A stretch of DNA of 64,000 nt from Roseovarius litoreus (GCF_900142765.1 NZ_FRCB01000011.1:1-64000), one strand, 5' to 3'. Counted from the first letter of the stretch, positions 8,320 to 16,592 are shown. The notes: generated by a model from the letters alone, not told the origin. Translations and numbers: made by a program.

Positions 8320-9129
8320 TCAGTCTGCCCGCAACTCGGGCAGCGTGAAGTCCATAAACCGCTGTTCCTCGGCGATGGTGGCGGCATCGATCACACCGCC
8401 GGTGCCGTCACCCACGGTTTGCACCGCTTCGAGCTGCCACATGGCGACGAGCGCGATCGCCAGTTCCGCCGTGATGCGCGTGTTGAGATCGATGCTTTCC
8501 TTAAGTTCGTCCATGTCATCGATCAGCCCGACGAGCCGGTCGATGCGCTCCAGCGATTGCCCTGCGTCTTCATAGCTGTTCTGGGCCGCGGCCGAGACGA
8601 GCGCGCCGGTCGTGGCTTGTGTTGCCACGCGGTTGGCCCCGGGATTGCCGCTGGTGGCCATTTCCGAGAGGGTGTCATCGTCAAATCCGAGATCGGCCAG
8701 CACCCGATCCATCTGGGTTTCGATCTCGCCCGCGCCTGACCCGGACAGGCCGGAAAAGTCCCCTGTCTTGATGGCTTCGATGGTGGCGAGGATGTCGCCG
8801 AACTCCTGATCGAGCAGGCCGTTCAATTCATCTTCCATCTCGGTGCGGATAATCTCGGGAAGCTCGGCAAGGCGGGTGAGCGCTTCGTAGGTTCTTTGCA
8901 GCTCCGCGAGTTGGTTCGTGAGTGTGGCGAGCTGTTCGCGGAGCTGCGTCAGCTGCTCGTTCTGCAGGATCTCGTCTTCGATCATCTGCCGGAGCTGCTG
9001 GATATTTTGCGCGATGTTCTGCGTGTCGACGACGGGCACGCCTTGTGCGAGGGCAGGGGAGAGAGTGCCGAGCTGCAGACCAACGCCGAGTGTCGTGGCC
9101 AAAGCCGTTCTCATGAATAAGTGTCCCAT
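8320..9129 (-). CDS. virB5: VirB5-type minor pilus protein
   Basis: A 269-residue exported protein. After a signal peptide (ALATTLGVGLQLGTLSPALAQ) the mature protein begins GVPVVDTQNIAQNIQQ, the usual VirB5/TrbJ opening, followed by a long Gln/Leu-rich coiled coil and a central globular part, then the helix ESIDLNTRITAELAIALVAM and a short tail EEQRFMDFTLPEL. It is expected at the pilus tip. The start overlaps the preceding gene's stop by one base. The N- and C-terminal pieces have clear counterparts in the neighbouring transglycosylase (9129-10283), so the pair are probably duplicates. Confidence 0.85.
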   Translation of the reverse strand: MGHLFMRTALATTLGVGLQLGTLSPALAQGVPVVDTQNIAQNIQQLRQMIEDEILQNEQLTQLREQLATLTNQLAELQRTYEALTRLAELPEIIRTEMEDELNGLLDQEFGDILATIEAIKTGDFSGLSGSGAGEIETQMDRVLADLGFDDDTLSEMATSGNPGANRVATQATTGALVSAAAQNSYEDAGQSLERIDRLVGLIDDMDELKESIDLNTRITAELAIALVAMWQLEAVQTVGDGTGGVIDAATIAEEQRFMDFTLPELRAD

Positions 9130-10283
9130 CAGTCTATCTCCCTGATCGTGAATTCCATGAACGCGCCCTCGGCCATACGGGCACTGGCCTGAGCCAACTC
9201 TTCGGCGGAGAGCACGCGAGTGCGGGCGGCCTGTAGCCGCATGCGGGCCGCGACGAGGCGCACGAGTTCGGCGCGGGCATAGGTGTTGAGCGCGATGCTC
9301 TCCTGTACATCCTCGGTTTCAGAGATCTGCTCGACGATGTCCGCGATGCGCAGGGCGGCCTGCCGGATCGCGGCGGGCGAGTTGTTGCCATAGAACGCCG
9401 CACCGTGCCCGGTGATCGAGAGGTTCGCATTGGCGAGAAGCGCCGGATCGATCGTGCCGAGCGCTTCGATCCCGCCGATGCGGCTCAGATAGAGATTGTA
9501 GCGTTCGGGGATGACCTGGACGTAGTGCTGGGTCTCGGCGAAGGGCGGTACGCCCCCATATTCGAAGACACGGCCGGGTCCGGCGTTATAGGCGGCGAGC
9601 GCGTTGATGATGTCGCCGTCGAATGTGTTGAGCTGGGTCGCGAGGTAACGCGCGCCGCCATGCACCTGCAGATAGGGGCTGTCATAGTATTCCGGGTTGA
9701 TGCCAAGATCGCTGGCGGTGCCAGGCATGATCTGGGTGAGGCCGAAGGCGCCGACCGGCGAGCGAGCACCGATGGTGAAACGGCTTTCCTGCCAGATGAG
9801 CGCCTGCAGCAGAGCCCGCCATTGAACCGGCGAAAGACCCGCGCGGCCCACGCCTGCAAAGCCGCTCGTCTCTTGAGCGACGCGGATGATGAGCTGCTCG
9901 ATGTTCTCGGAAGCGTCTCCGAACATCTGCGCTCCGCCGGGATTTGGATCGATCTCACCCGTGCCATAGACCGCCTCTACGGAGCGGTCCGGATCGCCGC
10001 TGCCGCTTTCCAGCCCCGAGACCATGGCGGGCAGGCCCTGACCGCCGAAGCTCGACTGGGCATCGAGGATGCGTTGGAGGGTTTCCAGCTGCTCCCGTTC
10101 GATCTCGGCAATGAGCTCGCGCACGGAAAGCTTGTCGGCTTGAGTGGCGAGGTCAGCCTCGCGATCACCAGTTTCGACGATGTCCCGTGCGGTCAGCCCG
10201 CTGTCATTGGTCGGCACACCTTGAGACGAGGCCAGACCGGGCAGCAGGCAAAGCGCCACGATATGAGGCAGACTAGACTTCAA
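9129..10283 (-). CDS. chimeric lytic transglycosylase inside a VirB5-like scaffold
   Basis: A 384-residue exported protein. The signal peptide ends at LASSQ and the mature part starts GVPTNDSGLTARDIVE, like VirB5. Residues about 150-275 form a complete SLT (lysozyme-like) domain: IWQESRFTIGARSPVGAFG with catalytic Glu166, QIMPGTASDLG, GARYLATQLNTF and ALAAYNAGPGRV. After it comes a helix ESIALNTYARAELVRLVAA and the tail EGAFMEFTIREID, which match the end of the neighbouring virB5 product. So the enzyme domain seems to be inserted in a VirB5-type protein. It would cut peptidoglycan locally for T4SS assembly. A second, separate VirB1 is encoded at 13465. Confidence 0.85.
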   Translation of the reverse strand: MKSSLPHIVALCLLPGLASSQGVPTNDSGLTARDIVETGDREADLATQADKLSVRELIAEIEREQLETLQRILDAQSSFGGQGLPAMVSGLESGSGDPDRSVEAVYGTGEIDPNPGGAQMFGDASENIEQLIIRVAQETSGFAGVGRAGLSPVQWRALLQALIWQESRFTIGARSPVGAFGLTQIMPGTASDLGINPEYYDSPYLQVHGGARYLATQLNTFDGDIINALAAYNAGPGRVFEYGGVPPFAETQHYVQVIPERYNLYLSRIGGIEALGTIDPALLANANLSITGHGAAFYGNNSPAAIRQAALRIADIVEQISETEDVQESIALNTYARAELVRLVAARMRLQAARTRVLSAEELAQASARMAEGAFMEFTIREID

Positions 10284-10440
10284 TGTCGCCCTCCGGCGCG
10301 CCGAGCGGTACGAAGTGGCAATCCTGGGCTGTCGCTGCCGTCGAGGCGAGAAAGGAAAAGCAATTGGCCTGCGGCTCCCGATACTGGGTGCAGGAGGCCA
10401 GCGCGCCGAGCGCAGCCAAAGCGATAAGAATACGGATCAT
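10273..10440 (-). CDS. 55-residue lipoprotein, VirB7 candidate
   Basis: A short gene between virB4 and the transglycosylase. It starts at an ATG overlapping the virB4 stop by four bases and ends 11 bases inside the next gene. The product starts MIRILIALAALGALASC, a lipoprotein signal with lipobox LASC (Cys17 would be lipidated), and has two further cysteines (NCFSF and DCHFV). Size, lipobox and position in the operon match VirB7, which anchors VirB9 in the outer membrane through a disulfide. There is no long conserved sequence to confirm this, so the VirB7 role rests on context. Confidence 0.75.
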   Translation of the reverse strand: MIRILIALAALGALASCTQYREPQANCFSFLASTAATAQDCHFVPLGAPEGDIEV

Positions 10441-12812
10441 GAAAGCCTCCAGAAGTCCGGGCGGTCGCGGTAATCGGCGCCGACAAGCGCTTCTCCCTTT
10501 TCCATGCCGCCAAGGATCGTGAGATTGGGCCCGAGAGCACTGAGATCGGCATCGACGACGATTGAGCCCTGATCGTCGCGGATCAGCGCCAAACGGCTGT
10601 TGCTGCCCGTGTTGAGAAGGACGTCGAGCTCCTTCTCCGTGAGGTTCAGCATGGCGTAGTCCGAGGCACTGGCGCGGATATTGGGCAGCAGGATCTGCGT
10701 CGGCACCGCCTCGACGATGGTCTTGCCGGTCCGGGTGCGCTCAAGCTGGCTGGCATATTGCGTCATCATCACCGCGACGGTGTTCTGCTTGCGCGCTGTC
10801 ACCAGCCAGTTCGACAGCCGCTCGGCGAAATACGCGTTGTCGAGCGCCTTCCAGGCCTCGTCGATCACGATGATGGTGGGGCGGCGGTCCTCGATCTCGC
10901 GCTCGACCCGGCGGAAAAGATAGGACAGGACCGCCATCCGTTCCTTGTCGGCCTCGCTGTCGAGAATGCCGGTCAGATCGAAGCCCACGACATCGCCTTT
11001 GAGCGAGAACGTGTCCTCAAGGCTCTGCCCGAAGATCCAGCCATAGCGGCCGTCTTCGGTCCACTCGAGCAGGCGCTGGTGCAGATCGCCGCCATCATCG
11101 GTGGACACAAAAAGCGATGCGAAATCCCGCCAGTTCCGCAGGGCCGGGTTTGTGGCCTGCGCGTTCTGGCGCACGACTTCCTGGATGCGGTTGGTCTGCG
11201 CGGGCGTCAGGGGCTTGTCGGCGCGGTAGAGCAGGGTTGTGAGCCAATCCGAGAGCCAGGCGGTGCCGCGCGCATCGGTCTCGGTCCAGAGCGGGTTGAG
11301 GCCCGTGGGCTGGCCGGCGTTCAGGGACGCGTAGCGCCCGCCATTGGCGCGCACCGCCATCTCCATACCGAGACGGTAGTCGAAGACGAAGATCCGCGCC
11401 CCTGCGCGACGGGCCTGGGTCATCAGGAAGGCCGACAGCACCGATTTGCCCGACCCGGGCCGCCCCATGATCAGGGTATGCCCGCTGGTGGGTTCTTTGT
11501 CGGGCGATCCCTGCTCGTGATAAGAAAACCGGTAGGCGCTCTGCTCCGGCGTGGGCAAATAGGTGATGACCCGGCCCCAAGGGGTAAGTGCTGCAGGTTT
11601 GCCGAGCTGTGTCCGGTGGAAGGCCGCAAAATCCGCGAAGTTGCGGTTGGTGACGGCGCTGGCGCGAACGCGCTTTGGCTGGTTGCCGGGGTGCTGGCTG
11701 AGGTAATGGGCCTTTGCGGCGACCCGCTCGCCGATCATCTTCACGCCTTCGGTCGCGGCGGCGTTCACGATTTCGGCGCTGAGCGTCTGCAGCTCTTCGA
11801 GCGTTTCGCAGAAGAGCGTCACGACCATATGGTGTTCGCCGAAGCTTTGGCGCTTGGCCTCGAGATCATCGGCGGCGATATCGAGGGCTTCCAGGAGCGA
11901 GAGGGCCGCGTCCTGGCTGGCCTGCATCTGGCGCTTTTGCCGTTTGATGCGGCCCGCCATGAGGTTCGAATTGATCGGCGTGAAGGAATGGGTGACGATC
12001 ATGTCGACCGGCAGGTTCAGCATGTCGAACATGGTGCAGGAGGTGCCTTCCGAGTATTCCCCGATGGTGAAACTCTTGCCGTAGCGGTGGCCCACGACGC
12101 CCTCGGAAAGCTCGAAATGGTCGCCGTGAAAGGTCACGCGGGTATTGGCGACGTTGACAGACAGAAAGCCGTAGGTGTTGGCCGGATAGAGCGGCAGCTC
12201 GGTGCCCGTGTTGAGCGCGCCCAGAAACCCCACCAACTCTCCCGATCCGGCTGACAGCAGGCGCGGCTTGAGCTCGGTAAGCCCCGAGAGGAAGACGTTC
12301 ACGGCCTCACTGAGGCGCTGCAGGCGTTTGCGGGTCTCCTCCTTCAGTCGGTCCGGCGCGCTGCGGCCGAGGTGCGGCAGGAGGCTTTTCGGAGGCGGGC
12401 GGTGAATGACGGTGAGCGTCAGTGTTTTGTCGCGGAGCCCGCTGGTCTCGAGTTTCGCGCGCCAGCGCCGGTCCACCTCGCCCGCGAAGCTGTCCTCACG
12501 GATGGGGTCGAGATCAGGTTTGATGGCCTTGGAGACCTTGTGGACGTAATAGCTGAATTCCGGGCCGAGCTGCGCGACGATGCGGGCAAAAAGCGCCGTC
12601 ACCTTGTCGAGATAGGCATCGTCCGTCGTGTAGCTGTTGATCCCCTCGAGCCGGATGCAGCGGAAGAGTTCGTTCACCCGGGTCCGCACGGTCTGGTCGT
12701 CAACGAGGCTCACATAGGGCAGCATATGCGCGAGGCGGGTCTCGCGCGCGTACCAGTCCGGCGTCATTGTGCGGGCATCGAGCGCAGCATCACGGGCGTC
12801 ATCACGGGGCAT
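10437..12812 (-). CDS. virB4: VirB4, large ATPase of the T4SS
   Basis: 791 residues from the ATG at 12812, which has GGGGA about six bases ahead; an ATG 15 bases earlier lacks a ribosome site. Walker A GRPGSGKSVL lies at about residue 451, Walker B TIIVIDEAWKAL in the C-terminal RecA-like domain, followed by VMMTQYASQLERT and the conserved LLPNIRASASDY. The N-terminal CagE/TrbE/VirB family domain contains GELVGFLGALNTG and HRYGKSFTIGEY. It energises pilus subunit extraction and transfer. The 5' end overlaps virB3 by 11 bases. Confidence 0.95.
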   Translation of the reverse strand: MPRDDARDAALDARTMTPDWYARETRLAHMLPYVSLVDDQTVRTRVNELFRCIRLEGINSYTTDDAYLDKVTALFARIVAQLGPEFSYYVHKVSKAIKPDLDPIREDSFAGEVDRRWRAKLETSGLRDKTLTLTVIHRPPPKSLLPHLGRSAPDRLKEETRKRLQRLSEAVNVFLSGLTELKPRLLSAGSGELVGFLGALNTGTELPLYPANTYGFLSVNVANTRVTFHGDHFELSEGVVGHRYGKSFTIGEYSEGTSCTMFDMLNLPVDMIVTHSFTPINSNLMAGRIKRQKRQMQASQDAALSLLEALDIAADDLEAKRQSFGEHHMVVTLFCETLEELQTLSAEIVNAAATEGVKMIGERVAAKAHYLSQHPGNQPKRVRASAVTNRNFADFAAFHRTQLGKPAALTPWGRVITYLPTPEQSAYRFSYHEQGSPDKEPTSGHTLIMGRPGSGKSVLSAFLMTQARRAGARIFVFDYRLGMEMAVRANGGRYASLNAGQPTGLNPLWTETDARGTAWLSDWLTTLLYRADKPLTPAQTNRIQEVVRQNAQATNPALRNWRDFASLFVSTDDGGDLHQRLLEWTEDGRYGWIFGQSLEDTFSLKGDVVGFDLTGILDSEADKERMAVLSYLFRRVEREIEDRRPTIIVIDEAWKALDNAYFAERLSNWLVTARKQNTVAVMMTQYASQLERTRTGKTIVEAVPTQILLPNIRASASDYAMLNLTEKELDVLLNTGSNSRLALIRDDQGSIVVDADLSALGPNLTILGGMEKGEALVGADYRDRPDFWRLS

Positions 12813-13080
12813 AGCTGTCCCCGCCATGGATGCTGCGGTTTCGCGTGGGTGGCGTTTCCTGCAGCGCCGTCATCATCACGTCGATGAAACGCGGGTCCCA
12901 ATCGGCGGCCTTCCACAGTACCGGATAAAGAAGGGCGGCCACGCCCAGCACCCCGATGTGCTGGACCCAGACGAACAAGAGCACCGAGCCAAAGAGCCAG
13001 ACCATCGCATACATGATGGGCAGGCCCAGAAGCTTGGGCGGGCGCACGAGGCCGAGAAATAGAGGCGCGCGCTCAGCCAC
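12802..13080 (-). CDS. virB3: VirB3, inner-membrane T4SS protein
   Basis: A 92-residue membrane protein if started at the GTG at 13080, which overlaps the virB2 stop by eight bases. The product then begins VAERAPLFLGLVRPPKLLGLP, the characteristic VirB3 opening; a longer reading from an ATG at 13122 would add an unrelated leader that overlaps virB2. Two hydrophobic segments follow (MYAMVWLFGSVLLFVWV and IGVLGVAALLYPVLW). VirB3 works with VirB4 at the membrane. Confidence 0.88.
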   Translation of the reverse strand: MAERAPLFLGLVRPPKLLGLPIMYAMVWLFGSVLLFVWVQHIGVLGVAALLYPVLWKAADWDPRFIDVMMTALQETPPTRNRSIHGGDSYAP

Positions 13081-13468
13081 CGGCAAAAACCGCGGCAACG
13101 ATGGTGGGGGCGGCCGCAACACCGGCGATGCCCACGAGGACCCAAAGCGCTTGGCGCAGGTCGATGATGTTGAAGAACCAGCTCAAGAAAACGCCGAGGA
13201 CCGCGAGTGTGGCGATGACCACACCAAGAGGTCCGGTCAGCGCATCGACAATGCCCTGCAACAAGCTCTGGATCGGGGAGAGATCGATGCTCTGTGCAAC
13301 GGCGGGCTCGGCAATGAACAGGAATAGCGCCAGCGAGGCGACAAAGAGGTTTGAAAACCAACTTGTTTGGAAAAAGCGGTATCGCCAATGCACTGCCGCG
13401 CTGCGCGCTCTCGTGACATTGCCGATAAGTGTTTTGAGGAATGATTTCCAAAAAGGTTGGGACATCAT
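13073..13468 (-). CDS. virB2: VirB2, major pilin
   Basis: A 131-residue prepilin. A long N-terminus (about 40 residues) precedes the signal sequence LFVASLALFLFIAEPAVAQ, with cleavage expected after residue 58. The mature pilin of about 72 residues has two hydrophobic helices (LTGPLGVVIATLAVLGVFL and ALWVLVGIAGVAAAPTIVA) around a short polar loop, as in VirB2/TrbC. The start ATG overlaps the virB1 stop by four bases. Confidence 0.9.
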   Translation of the reverse strand: MMSQPFWKSFLKTLIGNVTRARSAAVHWRYRFFQTSWFSNLFVASLALFLFIAEPAVAQSIDLSPIQSLLQGIVDALTGPLGVVIATLAVLGVFLSWFFNIIDLRQALWVLVGIAGVAAAPTIVAAVFAGG

Positions 13469-14139
13469 GAATTTGATCCTTCCAATCGGGCCACGACGGC
13501 CATGACGCGGGCCACGTGGTTCTGGGTTTCTCGGTAGGGGGGAACGCCGCCATACTGGCGGACCGCATCGGGTCCGGCGTTGTAGGCCGCGAGCGCGAGG
13601 CTTGGATCGCCAAACGTTTCCAGCATCATCGCGAGGTAGCGCGCGGAGCCGTCGAGGTTCTGCAGCGGATCACGCGGGTCGACGCCCAGATCACGCGCCG
13701 TCTCTGGCATCAATTGACCAAGGCCAATGGCACCTGCACTTGAAATCGCATCCTGCCGGTAGGCGCTCTCAACCTCGATATTGGCCCGATAGAGAGCCAG
13801 CCAATCCGTCACGGAAAGCCCCGCGCGACGCAGGCCGGGATGGCCGGCATAGCGCAAGGCCGTGGTCTGAATCCCGGAGAGGACATCGGCGCGGGGCAGG
13901 GGTGCCGGACCGACACGGGCTGCAAAGCGCATCGCTTCTCTCTCTGGCACAGTTTCATCGCTGCCGAAAATCGCAAGTTCGTCGGCAGCCGATCCCTGAC
14001 CGATGCCATCATTGTAGTTCCGAGCAAAACTGCTCTGAGACCGGGATGGGGTCAGAGATCCGTCGCCCTCCATGACCAGGACCATTTGCGCTGAGGCAGG
14101 TGCTGCGACCAGCCAGAGGCAGACGAGGTTAGTTGTCAG
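13465..14139 (-). CDS. virB1: VirB1, lytic transglycosylase
   Basis: A periplasmic SLT-family enzyme that opens peptidoglycan for the T4SS. The catalytic region reads YRANIEVESAYRQDAISS, then AGAIGLGQLMPETARDLG and LALAAYNAGPDAV. The start is not clear. A signal-like LVCLWLVAAPASAQ is preceded in frame by CTG at 14139, which would give 224 residues and an 11-base overlap with the upstream gene; an ATG at 14220 gives 251 residues with a long basic leader. No ATG or GTG falls between them. The C-terminal half resembles the transglycosylase domain of the gene at 9129. Confidence 0.85.
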   Translation of the reverse strand: MTTNLVCLWLVAAPASAQMVLVMEGDGSLTPSRSQSSFARNYNDGIGQGSAADELAIFGSDETVPEREAMRFAARVGPAPLPRADVLSGIQTTALRYAGHPGLRRAGLSVTDWLALYRANIEVESAYRQDAISSAGAIGLGQLMPETARDLGVDPRDPLQNLDGSARYLAMMLETFGDPSLALAAYNAGPDAVRQYGGVPPYRETQNHVARVMAVVARLEGSNS

Positions 14140-14509
14140 CGGCCTTGTCTGATGGGGCTTTGTCTGACGGGGCGAGTTTATGCGTGCGGCTTGTACCCGC
14201 CTTAAGCGGCAGGTCGACATGTGCAAAGCCAAGGCCAATGAAGAAAGACACCACGCCGGAGATCGTCTTGAACTCGCGAATCTTGATATCGTTGTAGGTC
14301 GTCCGCGTGCGGGCGGTGACGAGGAGCTTTTCCACCCCGTCATCAGAGACAACGCGCATGATCCAGACCCCGTAATAGCTGGGGCCCTTCTTATGTGCCG
14401 ACTCCTGGCACAGGATTTCTGCGCTATAGCCGCTTTCCACGAGCTCGCGGAACCTGGCTTCCGTAACCACATTTGGTGCTTCGATGTCCCAGTTCATGGC
14501 CCGGCTCAC
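14129..14509 (-). CDS. first gene of the T4SS operon, unknown small protein
   Basis: A 126-residue soluble protein not recognised. The GTG start at 14509 has GGAG eight bases upstream; an ATG four codons later is the alternative. The middle is beta-rich (YYGVWIMRVVSDDGVEKLLVTARTRT), a weakly hydrophobic stretch SGVVSFFIGLGFAHVDLPL follows, and the C-terminus carries a tandem APSDKAPSDKA. Being first in the operon and just downstream of the palindrome at 14562, it could be a regulator or a T4SS accessory, but nothing in the sequence decides this. Confidence 0.65.
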   Translation of the reverse strand: MSRAMNWDIEAPNVVTEARFRELVESGYSAEILCQESAHKKGPSYYGVWIMRVVSDDGVEKLLVTARTRTTYNDIKIREFKTISGVVSFFIGLGFAHVDLPLKAGTSRTHKLAPSDKAPSDKAADN

Positions 14510-14561
14510 GCTTTCTCCAATGGCGCAATCCCGGGCATTCCTACTTGAAGCCCAGAGTTAC

Positions 14562-14575
14562 GATAGTATACTATC
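14562..14575. promoter_or_regulatory. 14-bp perfect palindrome in the T4SS operon promoter region
   Basis: GATAGTATACTATC is a perfect palindrome 53 bases ahead of the first T4SS operon gene and about 90 bases ahead of the divergent gene at 14666. A near copy (12 of 14 positions) lies at 16593-16606 ahead of another secreted-protein gene. The repeated use suggests a shared operator; the XRE protein at 15084 is the obvious candidate to bind it, which is inference. Confidence 0.55.
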
Positions 14576-14665
14576 AACCGCAAGATGTAATATCGTGCCT
14601 TAGCTGTAGTTTGGTTACGCAAACACTAGTCACGGCCAGTGTCCGCGATCAAGGAGATAACAGGT

Positions 14666-14959
14666 TTGAGAAACCCAAGGTTGACATGCCTGCTCCCATT
14701 GCAAGCTATGGCCCTTCTGATCTGCGTTCCTGGGCCGGTTTTGGCGGAATCCTGCTTCGCCCCGGTCCGTCCTTTCCTGCCAAGCGATTCGCAGGCGGCG
14801 CGGGACTATGCGGACATCATCCGCGGGGACTTCGAAGATTACATTCAGGATATCCAGAGCTACTTCCGGTGCCTCGACGGCGAACGCGCCCGCGCGTTCG
14901 AGGAAGCGAGGGAGGTCAGTGAGGACTACGGCCGATTTCTACAATTGGTAGGGGATTGA
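14666..14959 (+). CDS. small secreted protein, unknown
   Basis: A 97-residue protein from a TTG start with AAGGAG nine bases upstream; an in-frame GTG 27 bases earlier has no such site. It begins with a basic and then hydrophobic signal peptide (LPLQAMALLICVPGPVLA, cut before ESC). The mature 70-residue part has two cysteines and an acidic helical body (ADIIRGDFEDYIQDIQSYF, then RCLDGERARAFEEAREV). It is divergent from the T4SS operon. Function is unknown; periplasmic location is predicted. Confidence 0.6.
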   Translation: MRNPRLTCLLPLQAMALLICVPGPVLAESCFAPVRPFLPSDSQAARDYADIIRGDFEDYIQDIQSYFRCLDGERARAFEEAREVSEDYGRFLQLVGD

Positions 14960-15023
14960 TGGGCAACCTCGGGAGCATCAGACTTGCAGCCCATGGAAAC
15001 CAGACGCCGATAACACCCTCATA

Positions 15024-15040
15024 TATCTACTTTTTAGATA
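15024..15040. promoter_or_regulatory. inverted repeat ahead of the XRE gene
   Basis: TATCTA-CTTTT-TAGATA, 44 bases upstream of the XRE regulator start, in an AT-rich stretch. It could be the regulator's own operator or part of its promoter. Confidence 0.35.
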
Positions 15041-15083
15041 ACAGATTTCATCCGCTAGCGACGTCACAAAAGGTATGTGACGC

Positions 15084-15341
15084 GTGGCAAAGACAATCAG
15101 AAGCAAGGGACAAGTGGCACTCTGTCAGGCGTTGGTCGACGCCCGTGTCAAAGCGGGCCTTGGTCAGAAAGACCTGGCAGACAGGCTCAGATGCCACCAG
15201 TCCCTTATTGCCCGCCTTGAGAGCGGCCAGCGCCGGGTCGACGTTGTCGAGCTGGTCGTCTTGGCGCGCGCCATCGGCTTTGACCCGTTCGAGGTTCTGG
15301 CGATCGTTGAAGCCGCCACGGAGCCCGACCACAGGATTTGA
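15084..15341 (+). CDS. XRE-family helix-turn-helix regulator
   Basis: An 85-residue DNA-binding protein, essentially one Cro/CI-type domain. The helix-turn-helix is LGQKDLADRLRCHQSLIARLESGQRR at about residues 26-51, shown here by its hallmark pieces QKDLADRL and SLIARLESGQR. The helices after it (VVELVVLARAIGFDPFEVL) complete the fold. It sits between two promoters that share the GATAGTATA element, so control of the conjugation genes is plausible. Confidence 0.85.
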   Translation: MAKTIRSKGQVALCQALVDARVKAGLGQKDLADRLRCHQSLIARLESGQRRVDVVELVVLARAIGFDPFEVLAIVEAATEPDHRI

Positions 15342-15358
15342 AGCCAATGAATTGTTGA

Positions 15359-15514
15359 GAACACGGGAACCCACTTTCCCGGTCTGATGATCATTTCCTC
15401 ATCGAGGACCAGGTAGCCAACATCAAAGAAGCCCGGCGCGCGGTCGTAGTGAACGCTCTGCAATCCCACGCCGCAATTCGCAGCGCCACAGTGCAGGAAG
15501 TCAGTAAACAGTGA
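15359..15514 (+). pseudogene. open 51-codon tail without a start, possible gene remnant
   Basis: After a TGA at 15356-15358 this frame stays open to a TGA at 15512-15514 and reads like a normal amphipathic protein C-terminus (FLIEDQVANIKEARRAVVV, then ALQSHAAIRSATVQE). There is no ATG or GTG near the front. The final TGA overlaps a GTG that starts the next gene (GTGA), the usual sign of coupled translation. It may be the 3' remnant of a gene whose 5' end was lost. The antisense frame is also open here, so the call is weak. Confidence 0.3.
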
Positions 15515-15738
15515 ACGATGATAGGGGTGAGGGCGTCGCGATCGCCAATCTGATCGGTACCGATGGGTGCAGTGTTGTTGGTTGGGTTTATCGCTGGAGT
15601 ACAGGCTCACATGCGGTGATGTGGGACGTCCAAGGGCCCCAGCCGGTATCGGAAACCCGGCCGGATATAAGTGACGAACAGAAGCAAGAAATCGACTTCG
15701 ATGCGCTGACGAGGATCGGAAGAAGCGACGACGGGTGA
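15511..15738 (+). CDS. small unknown protein
   Basis: A 75-residue product from a GTG start that overlaps an upstream stop (GTGA). It has a beta-strand core GCSVVGWVYRWSTGSHAVMW and an acidic C-terminal helix ISDEQKQEIDFDALTRI. It looks like a real folded small protein but I do not recognise it. A longer minus-strand frame also covers this region and seems a shadow. Confidence 0.5.
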   Translation: MNDDRGEGVAIANLIGTDGCSVVGWVYRWSTGSHAVMWDVQGPQPVSETRPDISDEQKQEIDFDALTRIGRSDDG

Positions 15739-15858
15739 ACAGAGCGAACCCGCGGTGTTTGCCTAAACGCCAAACAGCATGTGGACCGCGAAGCGTATGC
15801 GGTGCGGTCGTGCAAGCCAAAGAAGCCGTCTTCCATGACAAATCTACGTGGCGGCAGG

Positions 15859-16554
15859 TCAGTAGTTCACCTGCTCGAACCCGTAGTTGCCGTCATAGTC
15901 ACGCCAATCGACGAAGACGGATCGGTGATAAATGCCAGGGCAATGCTCGCCCCAACGTTCAAGTCCCACATGGGCCTCGGGCATGGCAGTTATCGAAGAT
16001 CGCTGCCATGAGAAATCGCCTTGGGTCCCGTAGGTGCCGAGGACCACGGTCGCGCTTCGGTTACAATCCCCATCGCGCCCGGACTCGTGCTGTCGTGCAT
16101 ACCGTACATCGAAGACGCGGATGGACCGCACGAAATTGAACTCTGGCCCGCTGATATCGATGTCCGCGCGGTCCTGAACGAGCCGCAGGGCGAGGTCGGT
16201 GGGAACGAGATTATCTACTAGCAAGGATTGAAGCGGTCGACGGCTGTCCGTTCGGTACAAGGCATCAAAGATGCCGCCAGCGTTGTTTTGTAACCGATCG
16301 TTCTCGTAGGAGGCGCCCATGGGACAGCGCCAGATTTGCAGCGGTGGTTCGACCGGCCAAGGTGTAATCCGCCGGATAAATTCGGCGCGGGCTCGGGCGC
16401 AAGGGACGGAAGCAGGCCAGCCGCCAGACAGGCACAAGAGGATCGCGCAATCGATCGGGTATGTCTGCGCGCGGGCAGGTATTGGCAGCGAAGAACCTGT
16501 CACGGTCAAAGCGACTGCGACCGAGGGGAGGAGCTTCTTGAGTAAATGGCGCAT
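15859..16554 (-). CDS. exported cysteine-containing protein of unknown function
   Basis: 231 residues from the ATG at 16554, which has GGAGG nine bases ahead; the frame is open 36 bases further but without a ribosome site. The signal peptide is HLLKKLLPSVAVALTVTGSS to PARAQ. The mature protein starts TYPIDCAILLCLSGGWPASV, followed by CARARAEFIRRITPWPVEPP and WRCPMG, and ends with a Tyr/Asp-rich tail. Six or more cysteines suggest disulfides. I associate this N-terminal pattern with conserved unknown proteins near alphaproteobacterial T4SS loci, without certainty. It shares a promoter element with the T4SS operon. Confidence 0.65.
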   Translation of the reverse strand: MRHLLKKLLPSVAVALTVTGSSLPIPARAQTYPIDCAILLCLSGGWPASVPCARARAEFIRRITPWPVEPPLQIWRCPMGASYENDRLQNNAGGIFDALYRTDSRRPLQSLLVDNLVPTDLALRLVQDRADIDISGPEFNFVRSIRVFDVRYARQHESGRDGDCNRSATVVLGTYGTQGDFSWQRSSITAMPEAHVGLERWGEHCPGIYHRSVFVDWRDYDGNYGFEQVNY

Positions 16555-16592
16555 GCTGTGGAGCCTCCGTGATAGGAGTTCAGCATACATAC

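Noticed and set aside
10758..12254. 498-codon plus-strand frame opposite virB4
   Set aside because: Antisense to a clear VirB4; no motif or ribosome site.
15164..15841. 225-codon minus-strand frame
   Set aside because: It runs opposite the XRE gene and the 15511 gene; no ribosome site and less protein-like than the plus-strand frames, although part of it looks plausible.
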